A stretch of DNA of 53,117 nucleotides from Spongospora subterranea (taxonomy: Eukaryota; Endomyxa; Phytomyxea; Plasmodiophorida; Plasmodiophoridae): NCBI GenBank assembly GCA_900404475.1, contig OUQQ01000117.1:1-53117 (forward strand). Direction: 5' to 3'. The translations under genes were made by a program, and so were the position numbers. The notes below the pieces were generated by a model. That model had not been told where the DNA came from. It was given only the letters and a program-made list of their open reading frames with translations, and did no database searches. Shown here one piece after another: positions 11,365-22,194 of the stretch; position 1 is the stretch's first letter, and every line of letters starts with the position of its first letter.

Positions 11365-12297
11365 TCATCTTGATTTACCGATCTGATAAACAGATATAGT
11401 ATGGTCTTGGCAGGAAACCGCCGCCAAATTAGATTCACTTCTCGATAATGTTATATCGTTGATCTTATCTGATTGTTGATCTAAAACTGCAATACACCTC
11501 ATTGATTTCCAGGTGTAAACATAGGCCATGGAATCCCAGGCACTATAGCTGAATAGACGATAATCAGATCGTGTAGCAATATTGGAGACACCGGGAGAAT
11601 GAATGGGTATTGATGGGTGATATTCCACACCATTATCGGAGATCTGCCAGGGATATAGCAATCGACCGGCCGATCCGGCAATACCGCCTTCTAATACAGG
11701 ATTATAGAGTAGGGAGAATAATGGGGTTTTGGACAATTGTAATGATGAAATAGGGATTGATAATGACCGAATATCGTATAAATGGATATGACCGGATTCA
11801 TCACCAACCAACAAATTATGATCAGGACCAACCCATGATAAAGACATACACTGACCGTTATCACGATTAAGATTAACGACGCTCGATAATGATTTATGGC
11901 GATAATCTTTGATAGAGAGTTGATAGGAATCGGTTGGAGCCGCATATAAGGACCCATTATCGTTCAGTGCAATGCGACAAAATGTATAGGGGGAAGAGCC
12001 TTTTTCAATAAAAATTATGATCTGACCGGAACTGATGTCGACAACGGTAATCGATCCATCACGACCTTGGATAATCGATTGATTTGGGAAAAATTTCTGG
12101 CATTGAATTGATAATATATGAACCCCATTCTCAGGAAGGATTGCTGACGAGCGACGAGTACTGGCTGACCACAATCTAACCTCGCCTTTGATGTCGCCCG
12201 ATAATAGGTTGGGAGGTGATGAGGGCGTCAGATCAGTATAAAAGGTGGCGGTGACCGATGATCTATGACCTCTTAGCTTATACAGGAACTGGGACAT
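11365..12297 (-). CDS. GNB1L: WD40-repeat protein, probable ASA1/GNB1L orthologue
   Basis: Single-exon frame of 310 aa. It opens with FLYKLRGHRSSVTATFYTD, then NLLSGDIKGEVRLWSASTRR, IIQGRDGSITVVDISSG, later HNLLVGDESGHIHLYDIRS, and ends with a blade NDITLSRSESNLAAVSCQD. The first-blade LSGD-x-KGEVRLW followed by the QGRDG second blade resembles the ASTRA-associated protein 1/GNB1L family, which works with the TTT complex in the folding and stability of PIKK kinases. The length fits that family (about 310-440 aa). General WD40 identity is firm; the orthologue call is moderate, because divergent WD40 proteins are easily confused. It shares a roughly 400-bp divergent intergenic region with the TPR gene. 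Confidence 0.7.
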   Translation of the reverse strand: MSQFLYKLRGHRSSVTATFYTDLTPSSPPNLLSGDIKGEVRLWSASTRRSSAILPENGVHILSIQCQKFFPNQSIIQGRDGSITVVDISSGQIIIFIEKGSSPYTFCRIALNDNGSLYAAPTDSYQLSIKDYRHKSLSSVVNLNRDNGQCMSLSWVGPDHNLLVGDESGHIHLYDIRSLSIPISSLQLSKTPLFSLLYNPVLEGGIAGSAGRLLYPWQISDNGVEYHPSIPIHSPGVSNIATRSDYRLFSYSAWDSMAYVYTWKSMRCIAVLDQQSDKINDITLSRSESNLAAVSCQDHTISVYQIGKSR

Positions 12298-12705
12298 TGG
12301 GGTGAGATTCCAGTGGAAACGGAAACAACAAGCAGTGGTAACCGTAATTCCTCGGGCAGTTGGAGATGTGTAACAGATATACTACCGGACATTAATTCAG
12401 AGATCACGGGGAAGGAAGGACCCATGGGCCAACGGAGACCGATCTTCACTGCTCAAAACCCGAGAATCCATGGATCAAACCGGATAAATCCACTGATTGT
12501 TGAGTCATTGATCCGGTTGATATTGATGTATTGACTAATCGGTATATGATCAACAATTGGCCCGATCGGCTCTATTGTTGATTTACTCGGGTACATTCAC
12601 GAGTTCAGCGACAGCTTCAAATCCAATCCCCAAACCAGCTCTTGTCCCGCCAATTGCTCAAGATTTATCCCCAAACCATTGTATTTCCCCTGCACCCTCG
12701 ATTAG
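12298..12705. other. Divergent intergenic region with a possible small upstream exon
   Basis: A 73-codon frame at 12313-12534 (+) is in the same reading frame as the TPR gene, and a conserved-looking splice acceptor (gattag) sits right before the TPR start, so it might be a 5' exon. No splice join could be fixed with matching phase and support, so it is left unassigned. Confidence 0.35.
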
Positions 12706-13353
12706 ATGACAGCCATCACCTATATCCAGTTTTCTTTCACCCAATGTATAGAAGGTATTCTCATGGCCCGTAATGGCCAACCAATCCAATCGCTTTCCGC
12801 TTTCACAGCCGCTTTACAAGCGAATCCTGGTTCCTCATCTGCTCGTTTATGTCGTGGCCTATATTATCAGGCACAAGGGCAATACGATCACGCTCTTCGA
12901 GATATGAACAAGGCCATCGAACTATCTGAATTTCGCCCTTATATCAGATCGCGCCTTCATCGCTGTCGAGCAATATTGCATCGCCAGATGCATCATGTCG
13001 ATATGGCTATTTACGATCTCAATATGGCCATCGCTATTGACCCAGATTTCACAGAGGTGTTTTCGATTCGTGCGACAGTCTATCTGGAATTGGGTAAGCC
13101 GTTGTTGGCGGTCCAGGATTTGGATCGGGTTCTTGAGCTGAATCCGGGTCTCAGTTCGGCCCTATCGGATAAGGAACAGGCTTTGGCAATCATTCAACGT
13201 AACAATCGTCAAATCATCACGACGCATTCTTGCGGGGCTCGAGGCCGATCGTCTAATCAACAGACTATGCAACAGCCTAGGAATCACAATCGATCAACCG
13301 GAAATCGTGATCACGGTCGTCGTCGTCGCCATCGCCAACCAATAAAGATATAA
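12706..13353 (+). CDS. TPR-repeat protein
   Basis: Frame of 215 aa. About residues 12-150 form three to four tetratricopeptide repeats: IQSLSAFTAALQANPGSSSA, YDHALRDMNKAIELSEFRP, HVDMAIYDLNMAIAIDPDF and KPLLAVQDLDRVLELNPGLS show the alternating A-helix/B-helix pattern with conserved Ala/Asp/Pro positions. The tail (about 170-215) is Arg/His/Asn-rich and basic. TPRs bind partner proteins, often chaperones. The partner here is unknown. The start could lie further upstream if the small frame at 12313 is an exon. Confidence 0.75.
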   Translation: MTAITYIQFSFTQCIEGILMARNGQPIQSLSAFTAALQANPGSSSARLCRGLYYQAQGQYDHALRDMNKAIELSEFRPYIRSRLHRCRAILHRQMHHVDMAIYDLNMAIAIDPDFTEVFSIRATVYLELGKPLLAVQDLDRVLELNPGLSSALSDKEQALAIIQRNNRQIITTHSCGARGRSSNQQTMQQPRNHNRSTGNRDHGRRRRHRQPIKI

Positions 13354-13499
13354 CAGCATTTTTTTTTAAATCACTGATATATTGGGAGATTATTACACTG
13401 GAAGTGTGGGAAGAACACAAACCGACACAACAGAGTTATATATGAATACAATTCTATTCAGAAATAAATATAGAAGAAGCCAAAAGCGTGTGGCGACGG
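13354..13499. other. Convergent 3' region between TPR and ELL genes
   Basis: About 145 bp between two facing stop codons. It holds an oligo-T run (13359-13367) and AT-rich sequence suited to 3' ends on both strands. No named signal. Confidence 0.5.
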
Positions 13500-15267
13500 T
13501 CATGAATCAGGTTTATACGAGTCCACATAGGCTTTAATGCAGGATTTCAACGCCGCCATCTCTTCGTGCATTGACCTGAATTCGCCCTTCAGTTGATCCT
13601 GACCACAGGATCAGTGAATTTCAGGAAAATTGACGTGGTAAGTATCAACTGTACCACTTCAGGTTTGACTTCAGAATACAAGTTCTTAACTTGGACCTGA
13701 AGTTTCCTTTTCTCCAAAACTGGACACTGTGGTGAATCTAACATCGCCGCCAATGTGTTGAATTCCTCGGCAATTTGCTTTAGCCTGGCGTCAACGGCTG
13801 AATACCTGGGATAAGTTTTCTCAAACCGCGCACGATATGACAGATATTGTTCATGGCTCTCGATCGGCGCAACAGACCTGTTGAAATCGAAATTAGTTTG
13901 AACTGACGGCGACCTATGCGAGAGGAACCTTGCGGAGAGAGGAGCGGCCGTCGTTTTGGAATTCGTTGAACCGTTCGCTTGATGAGATGACGTAGTCTTG
14001 GCAGTAGACGTATATGGGATTTTGACGGTTGAAGCTGGAGTGACAGACGGCGCTGTTGAGGGCGGATGCAGCGGCGTCACTGAACTGGATTTTGGAGTCG
14101 ATTTCGGGGGGTGACTTCTCCCTTCTATCCGTAGGGGGCGAATATCTATTGCAACCGGAAAAGATTCTGGGCTCGTGTCTAAGCTGTTGTCGCATTGATT
14201 ATTGCCATCGTCAGCAGCGGCATCTATTTGTCCAATATTTTTTATGACAATGGTCTTTTCCTCGGGTGAATACGGCCACGCATCAACATGCAGCTCAGCG
14301 AGCAGTGAATTCTTCGCTCGATATCTCCCAGGCATTTCATAGGTCGCCACCTGTAAAGAAATCGAGACCTTCTCAATACATATAAAGACAACTAATGGTG
14401 GTTAATTACAGCTTTGAGGACTGAAGCTAAGCTTTTGGTGGTTTGTGAAAGACGTTTGGCGAGACCCGCAGCTGACATGGGCTGAATCGCCAATAAATGA
14501 AGAATCTGCTTTCTTAAAGGTAAGGACGAATTGATACGCGACGAAGGACGCACTGGAGCTGAATGCCGATCGGGAGATGAAGGATTCGCCTTCATATCGA
14601 CGGGGGATTTGTTCACTCTGATGGGCGTTGTGCTAGAAAAATAAATTGTGACAAAAAAATTTGTGATTGCTCCGGCGGGGACATACTTTGCACTTGTGAC
14701 TCGTTTTTTCAAAGAAGTTTCAGAATTGCTTCTGTTAATACTTCCATTATTTCGTTTAACTCCCTAATAATGATACACAAGTTAATGTGAGGAAACTGAA
14801 TCACAAATTACCACTGACAGTTTGTTTGGAATATGTACTATTGCTGTAGGGATTGGAATTTACTGATGAGCTTTCGATGGGTTTAGCAATGTGATTACCA
14901 TTGCCAGACGATGAAACATCTCGTTGAACAATCAACTTCTGATTAATGTTTCCAATCTGAATAAGATCGGACCCTTTTAATCTATAAATTTCGCACAACT
15001 ATATGTTTTGGGCAATAAATGAGGGTGAATATTTCACCCGATGGAAAGATGCATTGGTACCGATGGATCTTCATCGAATGCCTGTAAAGTGTGGGTTGTT
15101 CCTGCAATAGTTATGGTGCGATCACTAAGGCAGAATGATACAGCGGGGGCGGGTTGGGCAGATAGTGCAGCTAAGGTTTGAGGTGTTAGCCGAATTGTCA
15201 TACATGGAGCGCTGCGTCCCGTTGAAGATGGATTACTGCATGTGATCAATGGATGGGTTGAGATCAT
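13500..15267 (-). CDS. ELL: RNA polymerase II elongation factor ELL
   Basis: Six exons join in frame: 15267-15061, 14998-14819, 14763-14687, 14632-14410, 14350-13655 and 13598-13500, about 493 aa. ELL suppresses Pol II pausing in the super/little elongation complexes. The N-terminal ELL domain includes CEIYRLKGSDLIQIGNINQK. A winged helix follows, with PLRKQILHLLAIQPMSAAGL and, across an intron, LKA-VATYEMPGRYRAKNSLL then AWPYSPEEKTIV (family: Y.L......V..dWP.Y...e). A Ser/Thr/Pro-rich linker leads to the C-terminal occludin-homology region (ESHEQYLSYRARFEKTYPRY ... EKRKLQVQVKNLYSEVKPEV, ending EEMAALKSCIKAYVDSYKP). All intron phases match. The least certain edge is the exon 2 donor (gtcagt at 14818). 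Confidence 0.85.
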
Positions 15268-15370
15268 TATTTCCGAGTCAGGAAAAGCGATGGTTTGATA
15301 TATAAAATTAAGGGCACGAAGGATGATTGATTGACAAAATCACTAAAGAGTGTGATTTAGTCGCGAGAAT

Positions 15371-15739
15371 CTAAATGTGGATATGAGTTATAAAGGTACA
15401 GATAAGATAGAGAAGGTAATGATCGGGTAGAGAGAGTGGACAATTGAGAGGGGATATACGGACCCAGGAAGAGGGTGAGGAGGGAAGATGGGAAGGCCCA
15501 AGGGTGATGGGGGATAGTGGGAAGGGTGATGAGGGGCGACCAGGGAAGGGATGGAGCTGACCACTGACCAGCTGGGCAGTCTGATTATCCCCGCCTCGTA
15601 CATGTACACTGGGAAAAGAGGCCGCCTGTTCATCATCACGGAGACCAACAGATTCACCAACATCGCCAGGGGCAGGGATCAGGAATTCAAACCAATGTTG
15701 CCAACCTAATCTGTCATGACCTGCTGCAATTTCTTGCAT
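15371..15739 (-). CDS. Small open frame of doubtful status (122 aa)
   Basis: The first ~45 residues (MQEIAAGHDRLGWQHWFEFL and following) have balanced composition and could be a real exon. From about 15560 down the minus strand turns into a long pyrimidine tract (Pro/Ser/Leu-rich in translation), more like non-coding sequence or the end of an intron. It lies divergent to nothing obvious and upstream of ELL on the same strand. No domain is recognised. It may be a 5' exon of a gene whose other parts I could not find. Confidence 0.3.
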   Translation of the reverse strand: MQEIAAGHDRLGWQHWFEFLIPAPGDVGESVGLRDDEQAASFPSVHVRGGDNQTAQLVSGQLHPFPGRPSSPFPLSPITLGPSHLPSSPSSWVRISPLNCPLSLPDHYLLYLICTFITHIHI

Positions 15740-16152
15740 TATTAATGTTATATACCAAAATTTATTCTAATGCCCGTTCCTGCAATGCTTTTATAATCCG
15801 CCAACGGACGCCACTGGTTAGTCCATGAAACACACTGAAGGTCAAATACTGTTTGTCACTTTACGTGTAAAAGCAAAAAAAGAATTCATTCAGGGAATCA
15901 AAATATTTTCACTAAAATCCAATGGGATTTTTTCAGGTTTGCTGCTAAAGGAGGAAGCACTTTGGAGATCTTCGCTCTTGCCCGGGGCAGATCCACGGCT
16001 GGGATGATCGCAATTATTGTGCTTCATTTTATAACTGGGAGCACGTCATCCGAACAATAATTGGCCAAACGCGCAACAAAGAGTCACTTATTTGCAGTTA
16101 CTATCAATTATGGCGATGGATAGAGCGACGCTCATGTCGCAATTCAGAAATG
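15740..16152. other. No recognised gene
   Basis: Contains a 60-codon frame (15825-16007, +) starting MKHTEGQILFV with no recognisable motif. No repeats noted. Confidence 0.35.
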
Positions 16153-16860
16153 TCAAAACTGATTGCATGGATAAATCAACCCTAAAATCGCAACATTCAG
16201 GACCTTGGCCTTAAATAATGACTTGGGAAACTCTAATAGTTTCTGATACTGGACAGCGCTCCACTTTTTTTCAACGCATGGCCTTTTGGGCCAAAATACG
16301 AAAAGACTTGCGAAAAATTCCAAGACATTGATGCTGTGCAAAGCGAGGCCCATCAGCGACCTTTTGACAAATTTATTATCAGCTGGAATGTCAATTCGTC
16401 TAACATAGAAATCGTTATTGAACTTGAATTGAACAGAGTCATTTTGTTGTCTGGAACTTCCTGATCGGTTGCCTTGGTCTCTATGCAAAGGACGAATGCT
16501 GGAATAAATACTCATCCCCTGGGCGTATTGAATCCGAGTTATTCGACATGTCGAACTATCCTTATAATCGAGGACGTTGCCTATAGAAAGATCTTTGAAG
16601 TTCATGTAGTCAAGATCATGTATCAACACCGGAGATTTGACATCTTGTCTGGCAATGTTCGTTGCCAATCCAAGGGAAACATCTTGTTTGAATCGTAATG
16701 TCTTTCCCAGCAATAATCTGGACTTACTGCTTATGGTCAGTAACTGGTTATGGTCACAAATGAAAGCGATCCACCAGAAGGCATTAATTGTTTCCATGAT
16801 CCAAGATGCTGAAAGTCTTCTTTCAAGGAACTGTGCAAAATTCTGTTGATTGCAATCCAT
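16153..16860 (-). CDS. Unidentified 235-aa open frame, possibly part of a decayed gene
   Basis: An unbroken minus-strand frame starting MDCNQQNFAQFLERR, long for this AT-balanced sequence. No domain is recognised; it has mixed hydrophobic/basic composition with no clear membrane span. Sequence upstream on the same strand (16861-17737) reads as several shorter frames that need frameshifts to join, for example SMELEVAQLENDRFTPFFHG and LVAVLTAVFYEPWRPEAIQ. This is what an eroded larger gene or an unknown mobile element would look like. I cannot choose between these. Confidence 0.35.
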   Translation of the reverse strand: MDCNQQNFAQFLERRLSASWIMETINAFWWIAFICDHNQLLTISSKSRLLLGKTLRFKQDVSLGLATNIARQDVKSPVLIHDLDYMNFKDLSIGNVLDYKDSSTCRITRIQYAQGMSIYSSIRPLHRDQGNRSGSSRQQNDSVQFKFNNDFYVRRIDIPADNKFVKRSLMGLALHSINVLEFFASLFVFWPKRPCVEKKWSAVQYQKLLEFPKSLFKAKVLNVAILGLIYPCNQF

Positions 16861-18326
16861 GCTGCTGCTCCCTTGATACTATCTTGAAGTCCGTTGTTAA
16901 CTCAAAACGCACTGTTTTCGTCGATGTCCCAGATCAGTGCGAAACTTTGTTTTGCATTTTGGGACGTTTGGTAGCAATTACAAGTCTGACTTCTCGGATG
17001 GCTATAATGGAGACACATCCACATCTTTCTGGTCATCGTCTATTGCGAGGACGATACCTCCTTCTGTAACCACATTAACAGGGGCTCTATTCGCTGTATC
17101 GCCTCAGGTCTCCATGGTTCGTAAAACACAGCAGTCAGAACAGCGACAAGCGGCGCAATCTCGAGTAATGATGCTGCAGAAACTGCTGGCCCCCATCCAG
17201 AATAAAACAGATGGCTTCAAGGCCTGAAAACTTTGTGGCAAGTTGCCCAAACCTAGGTAGGCTGGTTTGCAATATTGCCCAGAGGTTTGCTGATCCGTGG
17301 AAAAACGGCGTAAAACGATCGTTTTCTAGCTGAGCAACCTCCAATTCCATGGATTTCCTTCCATCGTCAATCAGGGCTTTTCTTTTTCAACTCACTACCG
17401 AGCCAGTTGGGTAAGTGCTTCCTTGAAATTGCTAGTACCGCCATTGTTTTGGAGCCAAGGCAAACATGTTCTGGCTGAGCAACATCTAAAATTCCCCACC
17501 GACAGTCAGCAATTGCCCTGATTTGCTCGGCAAGCGTGAGCCTGACTGACTCCTCTGTGTTGAGTGTGGTCGGGCTAAATCGGGTAAACAAAATCGGTAT
17601 CGTTTAGGAGTTGAATCGCGAACGAAGCTAGTGATTGCTTTATTCGTATGAATGTACACGTTCGATGGATTAGGGATTTGCTGTGTTCCTTGAAAATTTG
17701 GAGTTCCGACGCATGCAACTTGCGCGCCAGAAAGCAATTTTTAAATCAACCTTAAGATCAAAACCTCCTTTTCAGCAAGTGGATTCTTAATCAGTTTAAT
17801 GAAATTTAACTCCTTAGCCTTAAAGTTAAAATCACCCTTCAGAGTTTTTGATCACCAAAGTATAACGGAAGAGATGTTGGAAGTTCTACCAATGGGTACG
17901 ACAAAAATCCATTGAACCATCTTTTATTCAATGGGTTCAAACCAATACTTCAAACATCGCTGCTACAGTACCGATGTCAAACTTCGCGAGAATTAAACGA
18001 CGTTGGGCAACATCTTTACTCATTAGTCAAACAATCAACATTGTTGCACTGAAAGCACGAATGCGTGGCATGTGTGCGGCCTCCCAAGTCCGGGACCTCC
18101 ATGCAGTGCACGGCTCATTCGCCGCACGCCCTTGTTGAGTGGCGTCAATGTACCATTAGTGTACATACATGGCAACTGGTTCCCTCCCTGATCACATACA
18201 CCACCACTGACCAGCGATCGCCCGGCTGCCTTTCCCCCCCTCTCTATTCCTTTACTTGTCTATCCTCAATCAATGTGTTGTCTCGCGCCAGCACGGTGAC
18301 CGAATCCGTCATTTTAGTCCTCCGTT
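16861..18326. other. Decayed coding-like stretch then non-coding DNA upstream of SET1
   Basis: 16861-17737 carries minus-strand frames with protein-like composition but broken by frameshifts. 17740-18060 is AT-rich with nothing recognised. 18065-18367 has a plus frame overlapping the SET1 start that looks non-coding. Confidence 0.4.
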
Positions 18327-21034
18327 ATGTCAAACACTTCCCTCATTCAAACAAGATCGCCGTCTAGGTCTGCCTCACTCTCCCCTAGAACATCATTGAG
18401 GCGACGTGAACGTTTCGGTCCTCCTTTTAGGTTATATAACAGTTTTTTTCTAAGTATATTGTTGAAGATGCGTTATATTCAGGTCATCTTCGTCGCAGAG
18501 GCAGGCATCAGTGGTATTTCCCAACAGTCGCCCTGGAAACCGGTTTCAACATTACAAGTCAAATTCGAGGTCTCCATCTCGAAGACGAGAAAACAAAGAA
18601 TTCCGGAAAAGAAATGTCAGATCTGGTCGTGCTCCTTTGCTATACTGCTGCGTTTTTTTCTCTAATATCTCTTCTTAGGCTTTAGGCCGTCGCCTACCAA
18701 TCGATTACCCAGGTCTAATGCCCTGCCGCCGCAGTCCCGTCTATTTGCCCAAGATGTTCAACATAGGAGAAGACTTTCAACCTCTAGCAAGCCTCAAAGG
18801 CGGTGCGTTTACTGATAAATTGTGTTCATGTGGTTTTTGTGTGCTCTCCGTCACTTGCCGACGTTATTTTGCGTTTCAGGAACTCTAATCCAAAATCACC
18901 ACACCAGTTTATCAGGCAGACCGTATCTGACTCTGGGAGTCCTGCTCCGTTTACTTCTTCTGATTACGGCCAACGTCGTTCGACGAATCACATTAATATT
19001 GCTGACACTTCATCAATGGATAAGTCGAAGCCTGATGGCACCTCCGAGCAGAATCCAGATGAGTTTTTGTTTCCGGATTTTGGAGAATCTGTATGTTTCA
19101 TATTATAATGCAGCAATCCGGCATATTTATGTTGGCTTCTTTCTAGCATCACGCAGCTCCTGAAGTGTCAGTCGACCAATGTAGCGCATTTGTTCATAAT
19201 CTTCCTGCGGATGCGGATTATGATCAAGTGTTAGAGATATGTGCGAAGTTTCACCCCATTGAGGTACCTCAACTGCATGGCACCTTTTTGATGTTTTTAT
19301 TCTGAATTCTTCAGTCCAGGTCTGTTATGCATCTGATGGTTGGCGTGTCACATTTGCCAATGCCGAATTCTGTAACTTAGCAATTCAATCTCTTCACAAC
19401 AGCATATTGTCCGACCATCAAATATCGGTTACGCCCTGGATACCGCTAGATTCTACTGCTCCCACCGAGTATGTAGACGTGGGAACGAATGCTGCGGCTG
19501 ATAGCACCAACCTTAGAGACGATTGTCTTAATATGGTGTGTGAAGCATTGCTTGCCACTGTTGCCGAACAAGCATGGCGAGATGTAATTGATGCGCCGGT
19601 GTTCAAGTTTCTTGAGGACTGGGCTGGAAAGGCAACTGGAGCATCTCCTACATCTATCCAACCATCAGAGCAAGGAAATAATTATCAGACGACAACTGTA
19701 CAAACGGCTTCTACAACTCCTGCCGTGACGATAACAACTATTCAAGGAGAATCAGTTGCCAAAGAAGTCGGTAAAAAAAAAGATACGGCTGCTTCGCAAA
19801 TGGCGCCAAAAGTGAAAAACAAACGCGGGCGTCCACCAGGTTCTAAGTCTGCGTTTATTGTAAATAATGATGCAGTTCAGTTACCGTCACCCGAAACGCC
19901 CGTTTTGTATATCTGCGCTTTTTGTGGTGCTTCTGATGATCGCGATCAAATGGCGCAATGTTGGAGTCCACGCTGTCCAACAGCGTTGCATTGTTATTGT
20001 ATGGCTCCTCCCTTGAGGCGGGTTCCTCGTCAATGGGCATGTCAGCTTCATGCGTCCCTTGACGGCCCATCATTGTCGTTTAAGCACGAAGACAATGATG
20101 ATTTTGAACCCAGGGATTGGCGAGGATCTCAACGAAATCAAGATAGTATGTCAAAACCTGTCAAATACATGAGGGAACGAGACTATTGAATGTTGCGACT
20201 GCATTCTGTAGAACCAGATCGTGATGTTGGTGTCGTCAGGCGCAGGGTCACTATCAGCCCTATGCGTGCATCCGTCTATGCTCCCGTAGCTCATCAGATT
20301 TCGGGCTGCGTTCGAACCACGCCGTTTCAGTTCCATAGTCGCTATAAAGAGGACTGTGAACGGAACAACGATGTAGGAGACATAGATGCGACTTCAACTT
20401 CGAGGCGGAGCGATCGAGCAGACAGACGTCGGTTCTCTGCAGGTTTGATGTTGAAAACAATCAAATAGCAATGGGTGCTGATGAGCCAACTACGCAGCTT
20501 TGTCGTCCACTACGAGCACATCTTTGCTGCAAGGAAATGCTTTATGCACACGAAAAAAACACTTGCAACTGTTCCGATCCGATATTCATGCCTGGGGCGT
20601 TCGCACATGTGAAGCGCTTGTCGAAGGCGATTTGGTCATCGAGTACATCGGAGAGTGCATTTCTTCTCATGTCGCTGATATTCGGGAGAAAAGGTATGAA
20701 CGGATAGGCATTGGTTCATCCTACTTTTTTAAGGTGGATGACAACCTGATCATTGATGCAACAAAGAAGGTGAGCTGGATTTTCTTATGGTCTGGCTAGT
20801 ATTACAAATGCCGTTTAGGGAAATCTAGCGCGATACATTAACCATTCTTGTATGCCTAATTGCCGAACCAAAGTTGTTGCTGTAGGTACTACAAGAAGAA
20901 TCGTGATTTATGCCAAACATTCTATTAATGCTGGAGAAGAACTTTCTTATGATTACAAATTTGCTGACGAACCTGAAGGGGATAAAATCCCTTGCAAGTG
21001 TGGAACCAAGCGATGTCGAGGATATCTTAACTGA
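18327..21034 (+). CDS. SET1: SET1/COMPASS-type histone H3K4 methyltransferase with RRM, AT-hook, PHD and SET
   Basis: Nine exons close in frame: 18327-18430, 18483-18625, 18679-18802, 18880-19090, 19147-19263, 19320-20145, 20212-20442, 20498-20769 and 20819-21034, about 747 aa; introns are 52-77 bp. After an Arg/Ser-rich N-terminus come an RRM-like fold (about 200-255; CSAFVHNLPADADYDQVLEI), an AT-hook (KRGRPPGSK, ~400), a PHD finger (~428-475; CAFCGASDDRDQMAQC ... HCYC ... WACQLH), an N-SET-like region (SGCVRTTPFQFHSRYKED, TSRRSDRADRRRF), SET (DIHAWGVRTCEALVEGDLVI, IADIREKRYE-like VADIREKRYE, ARYINHSCMPNC, GEELSYDYKF) and post-SET (IPCKCGTKRCRGYLN). All SET catalytic motifs are present. The RRM/N-SET/SET order is that of Set1; a PHD in the same chain is unusual for Set1. 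Confidence 0.9.
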
Positions 21035-21121
21035 TATTGAGACAATGTGTTGTGCTATCTACACAGATTTTGAAAAATTTATGAGCCACCAGTTTTTTCA
21101 ACCTATAAAATTATCGATCAA

Positions 21122-21706
21122 CTAGCCTTCCTTCTTCGTCTTGTCGCTCCAAGTCTCGTAGACTCTTGGCATTTCTGGAGTTCGGCTAAGATGGTGCCCT
21201 GGTGGATAGTATGCTTCGCTGGTGAATGTTTTGTTATCTTCATAAGGCATTTCCCAATCTCTATGCGACACCTTCATCTATAGGCGAGGTGATTACTTAT
21301 GATTTACCGACATCAATGATGAAACTCGTACCTCAATTGGTGTTTTGTCGGTCATATAATGAAGCCTAATAGATTTTTTTTATGAACACAAAAGCGATAT
21401 AAGAAAATTGGGGAATGTTTTTACCATGGGTGCCATTCTGGTGTCACCTATTGAACAACGTGGGCCAATCACATATTTATGAGGAACTACACTCCATACC
21501 TGGCTAGCATCATAATACGATGTGTTAGCATATTTAACCCATCTCGTCCGACCCGCCTGTTCATCGAGAGATTCAAAATATCGGTTCCCGTTGGCATCTT
21601 CCCCTTTTAGCGCCCCAATTTTGAACTCATTTGTCATTCGAAGCGTACGAATCGCTTGCGAAACACCGACTCGGCGAACATAGTTGACAATGTTGGCAAA
21701 CGTCAT
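21122..21706 (-). CDS. NDUFA12: NADH dehydrogenase (complex I) accessory subunit NDUFA12
   Basis: Four exons: 21706-21500, 21447-21425, 21365-21332 and 21277-21122, 139 aa, close to the usual ~145. Introns are 52, 59 and 54 bp. Family blocks are FKIGALKGEDANGNRYFE, RTRWVKYANTSYYDASQ, then across the second and third exons VTPEWHPW-LHYMTDKTPIE (the classic PEWH-x-WLH), and the C-terminal AYYPPGHHLSRTPEMPRVYE. Exon 2 is only 23 bp and its phases (0 then 2) are needed to build PEWHPW, which confirms it. The protein sits on the matrix arm of mitochondrial complex I. The first ~28 residues may hold targeting information. It converges with SET1, stops 87 bp apart. Confidence 0.92.
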
Positions 21707-21789
21707 ATGTATTTACTAGTCTGTTGGAAGGCGAGACATAAACTTGTTATGAGGAGGATGATAAGGAAGGCCCCATACGCTCGTGTACA

Positions 21790-22194
21790 CTATGCCAGAC
21801 TCGTACCCTGTCCTGTCCTCCTCCTCGGTATATTGTGGAACGTGTGTAGGTGGATAAGTAGTGTGAGAAACACTGATTCCGCGTGATCATTGTGACCGAA
21901 CACCCGGTCTGGCGTTTCTGTGTTGACTTCCCATCCTAATTGACCTCTGCTATCGCCAGCGCTGCTGTTGCCGACATGTATCCGTTCTGACTGAACTGAA
22001 GCTGTCGACCATGCGGGAATATCTGTCTCGAAGAGTTGTGACGTCACCAGCGTCGATGACGTCGAATTGCCAAGACTGTCGATTAGATATTCAATACCGG
22101 TATCAGCGATTGACGCTGAATAACTATAGGATGGTTTCCAAAATTGCGATTCGGACTCGAATCGCTTCCGTAAAATGCGCACAATGGAACCCAT
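21790..22194 (-). CDS. Unidentified small protein, C-terminus uncertain
   Basis: Frame of 134 aa starting MGSIVRILRKRFESESQFW, so a Gly2 myristoylation-type start is possible. It lies upstream of NDUFA12 on the same strand. The composition up to about GQLGWEVNTETPDR looks protein-like. Beyond it a short intron is likely: a donor at gtcaac (55-bp intron, acceptor gaatcag) would change the tail. The other frame there (SHTTYPPTHVPQY ... ending just before NDUFA12) also looks coding, but I found no donor with matching phase. No domain recognised. Confidence 0.45.
   Translation of the reverse strand: MGSIVRILRKRFESESQFWKPSYSYSASIADTGIEYLIDSLGNSTSSTLVTSQLFETDIPAWSTASVQSERIHVGNSSAGDSRGQLGWEVNTETPDRVFGHNDHAESVFLTLLIHLHTFHNIPRRRTGQGTSLA

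Noticed and set aside
17930..17960. tRNA B-box-like ggttcaaacc
   Set aside because: No matching A-box or cloverleaf could be found around it.
18065..18367. 100-codon plus frame overlapping the SET1 start
   Set aside because: It overlaps the SET1 first exon in another frame and shows no domain.
18652..18678. 27-bp intron alternative in SET1
   Set aside because: The donor at 18626 gives a 53-bp intron with matching phase and a continuous Arg/Ser/Pro-rich reading.
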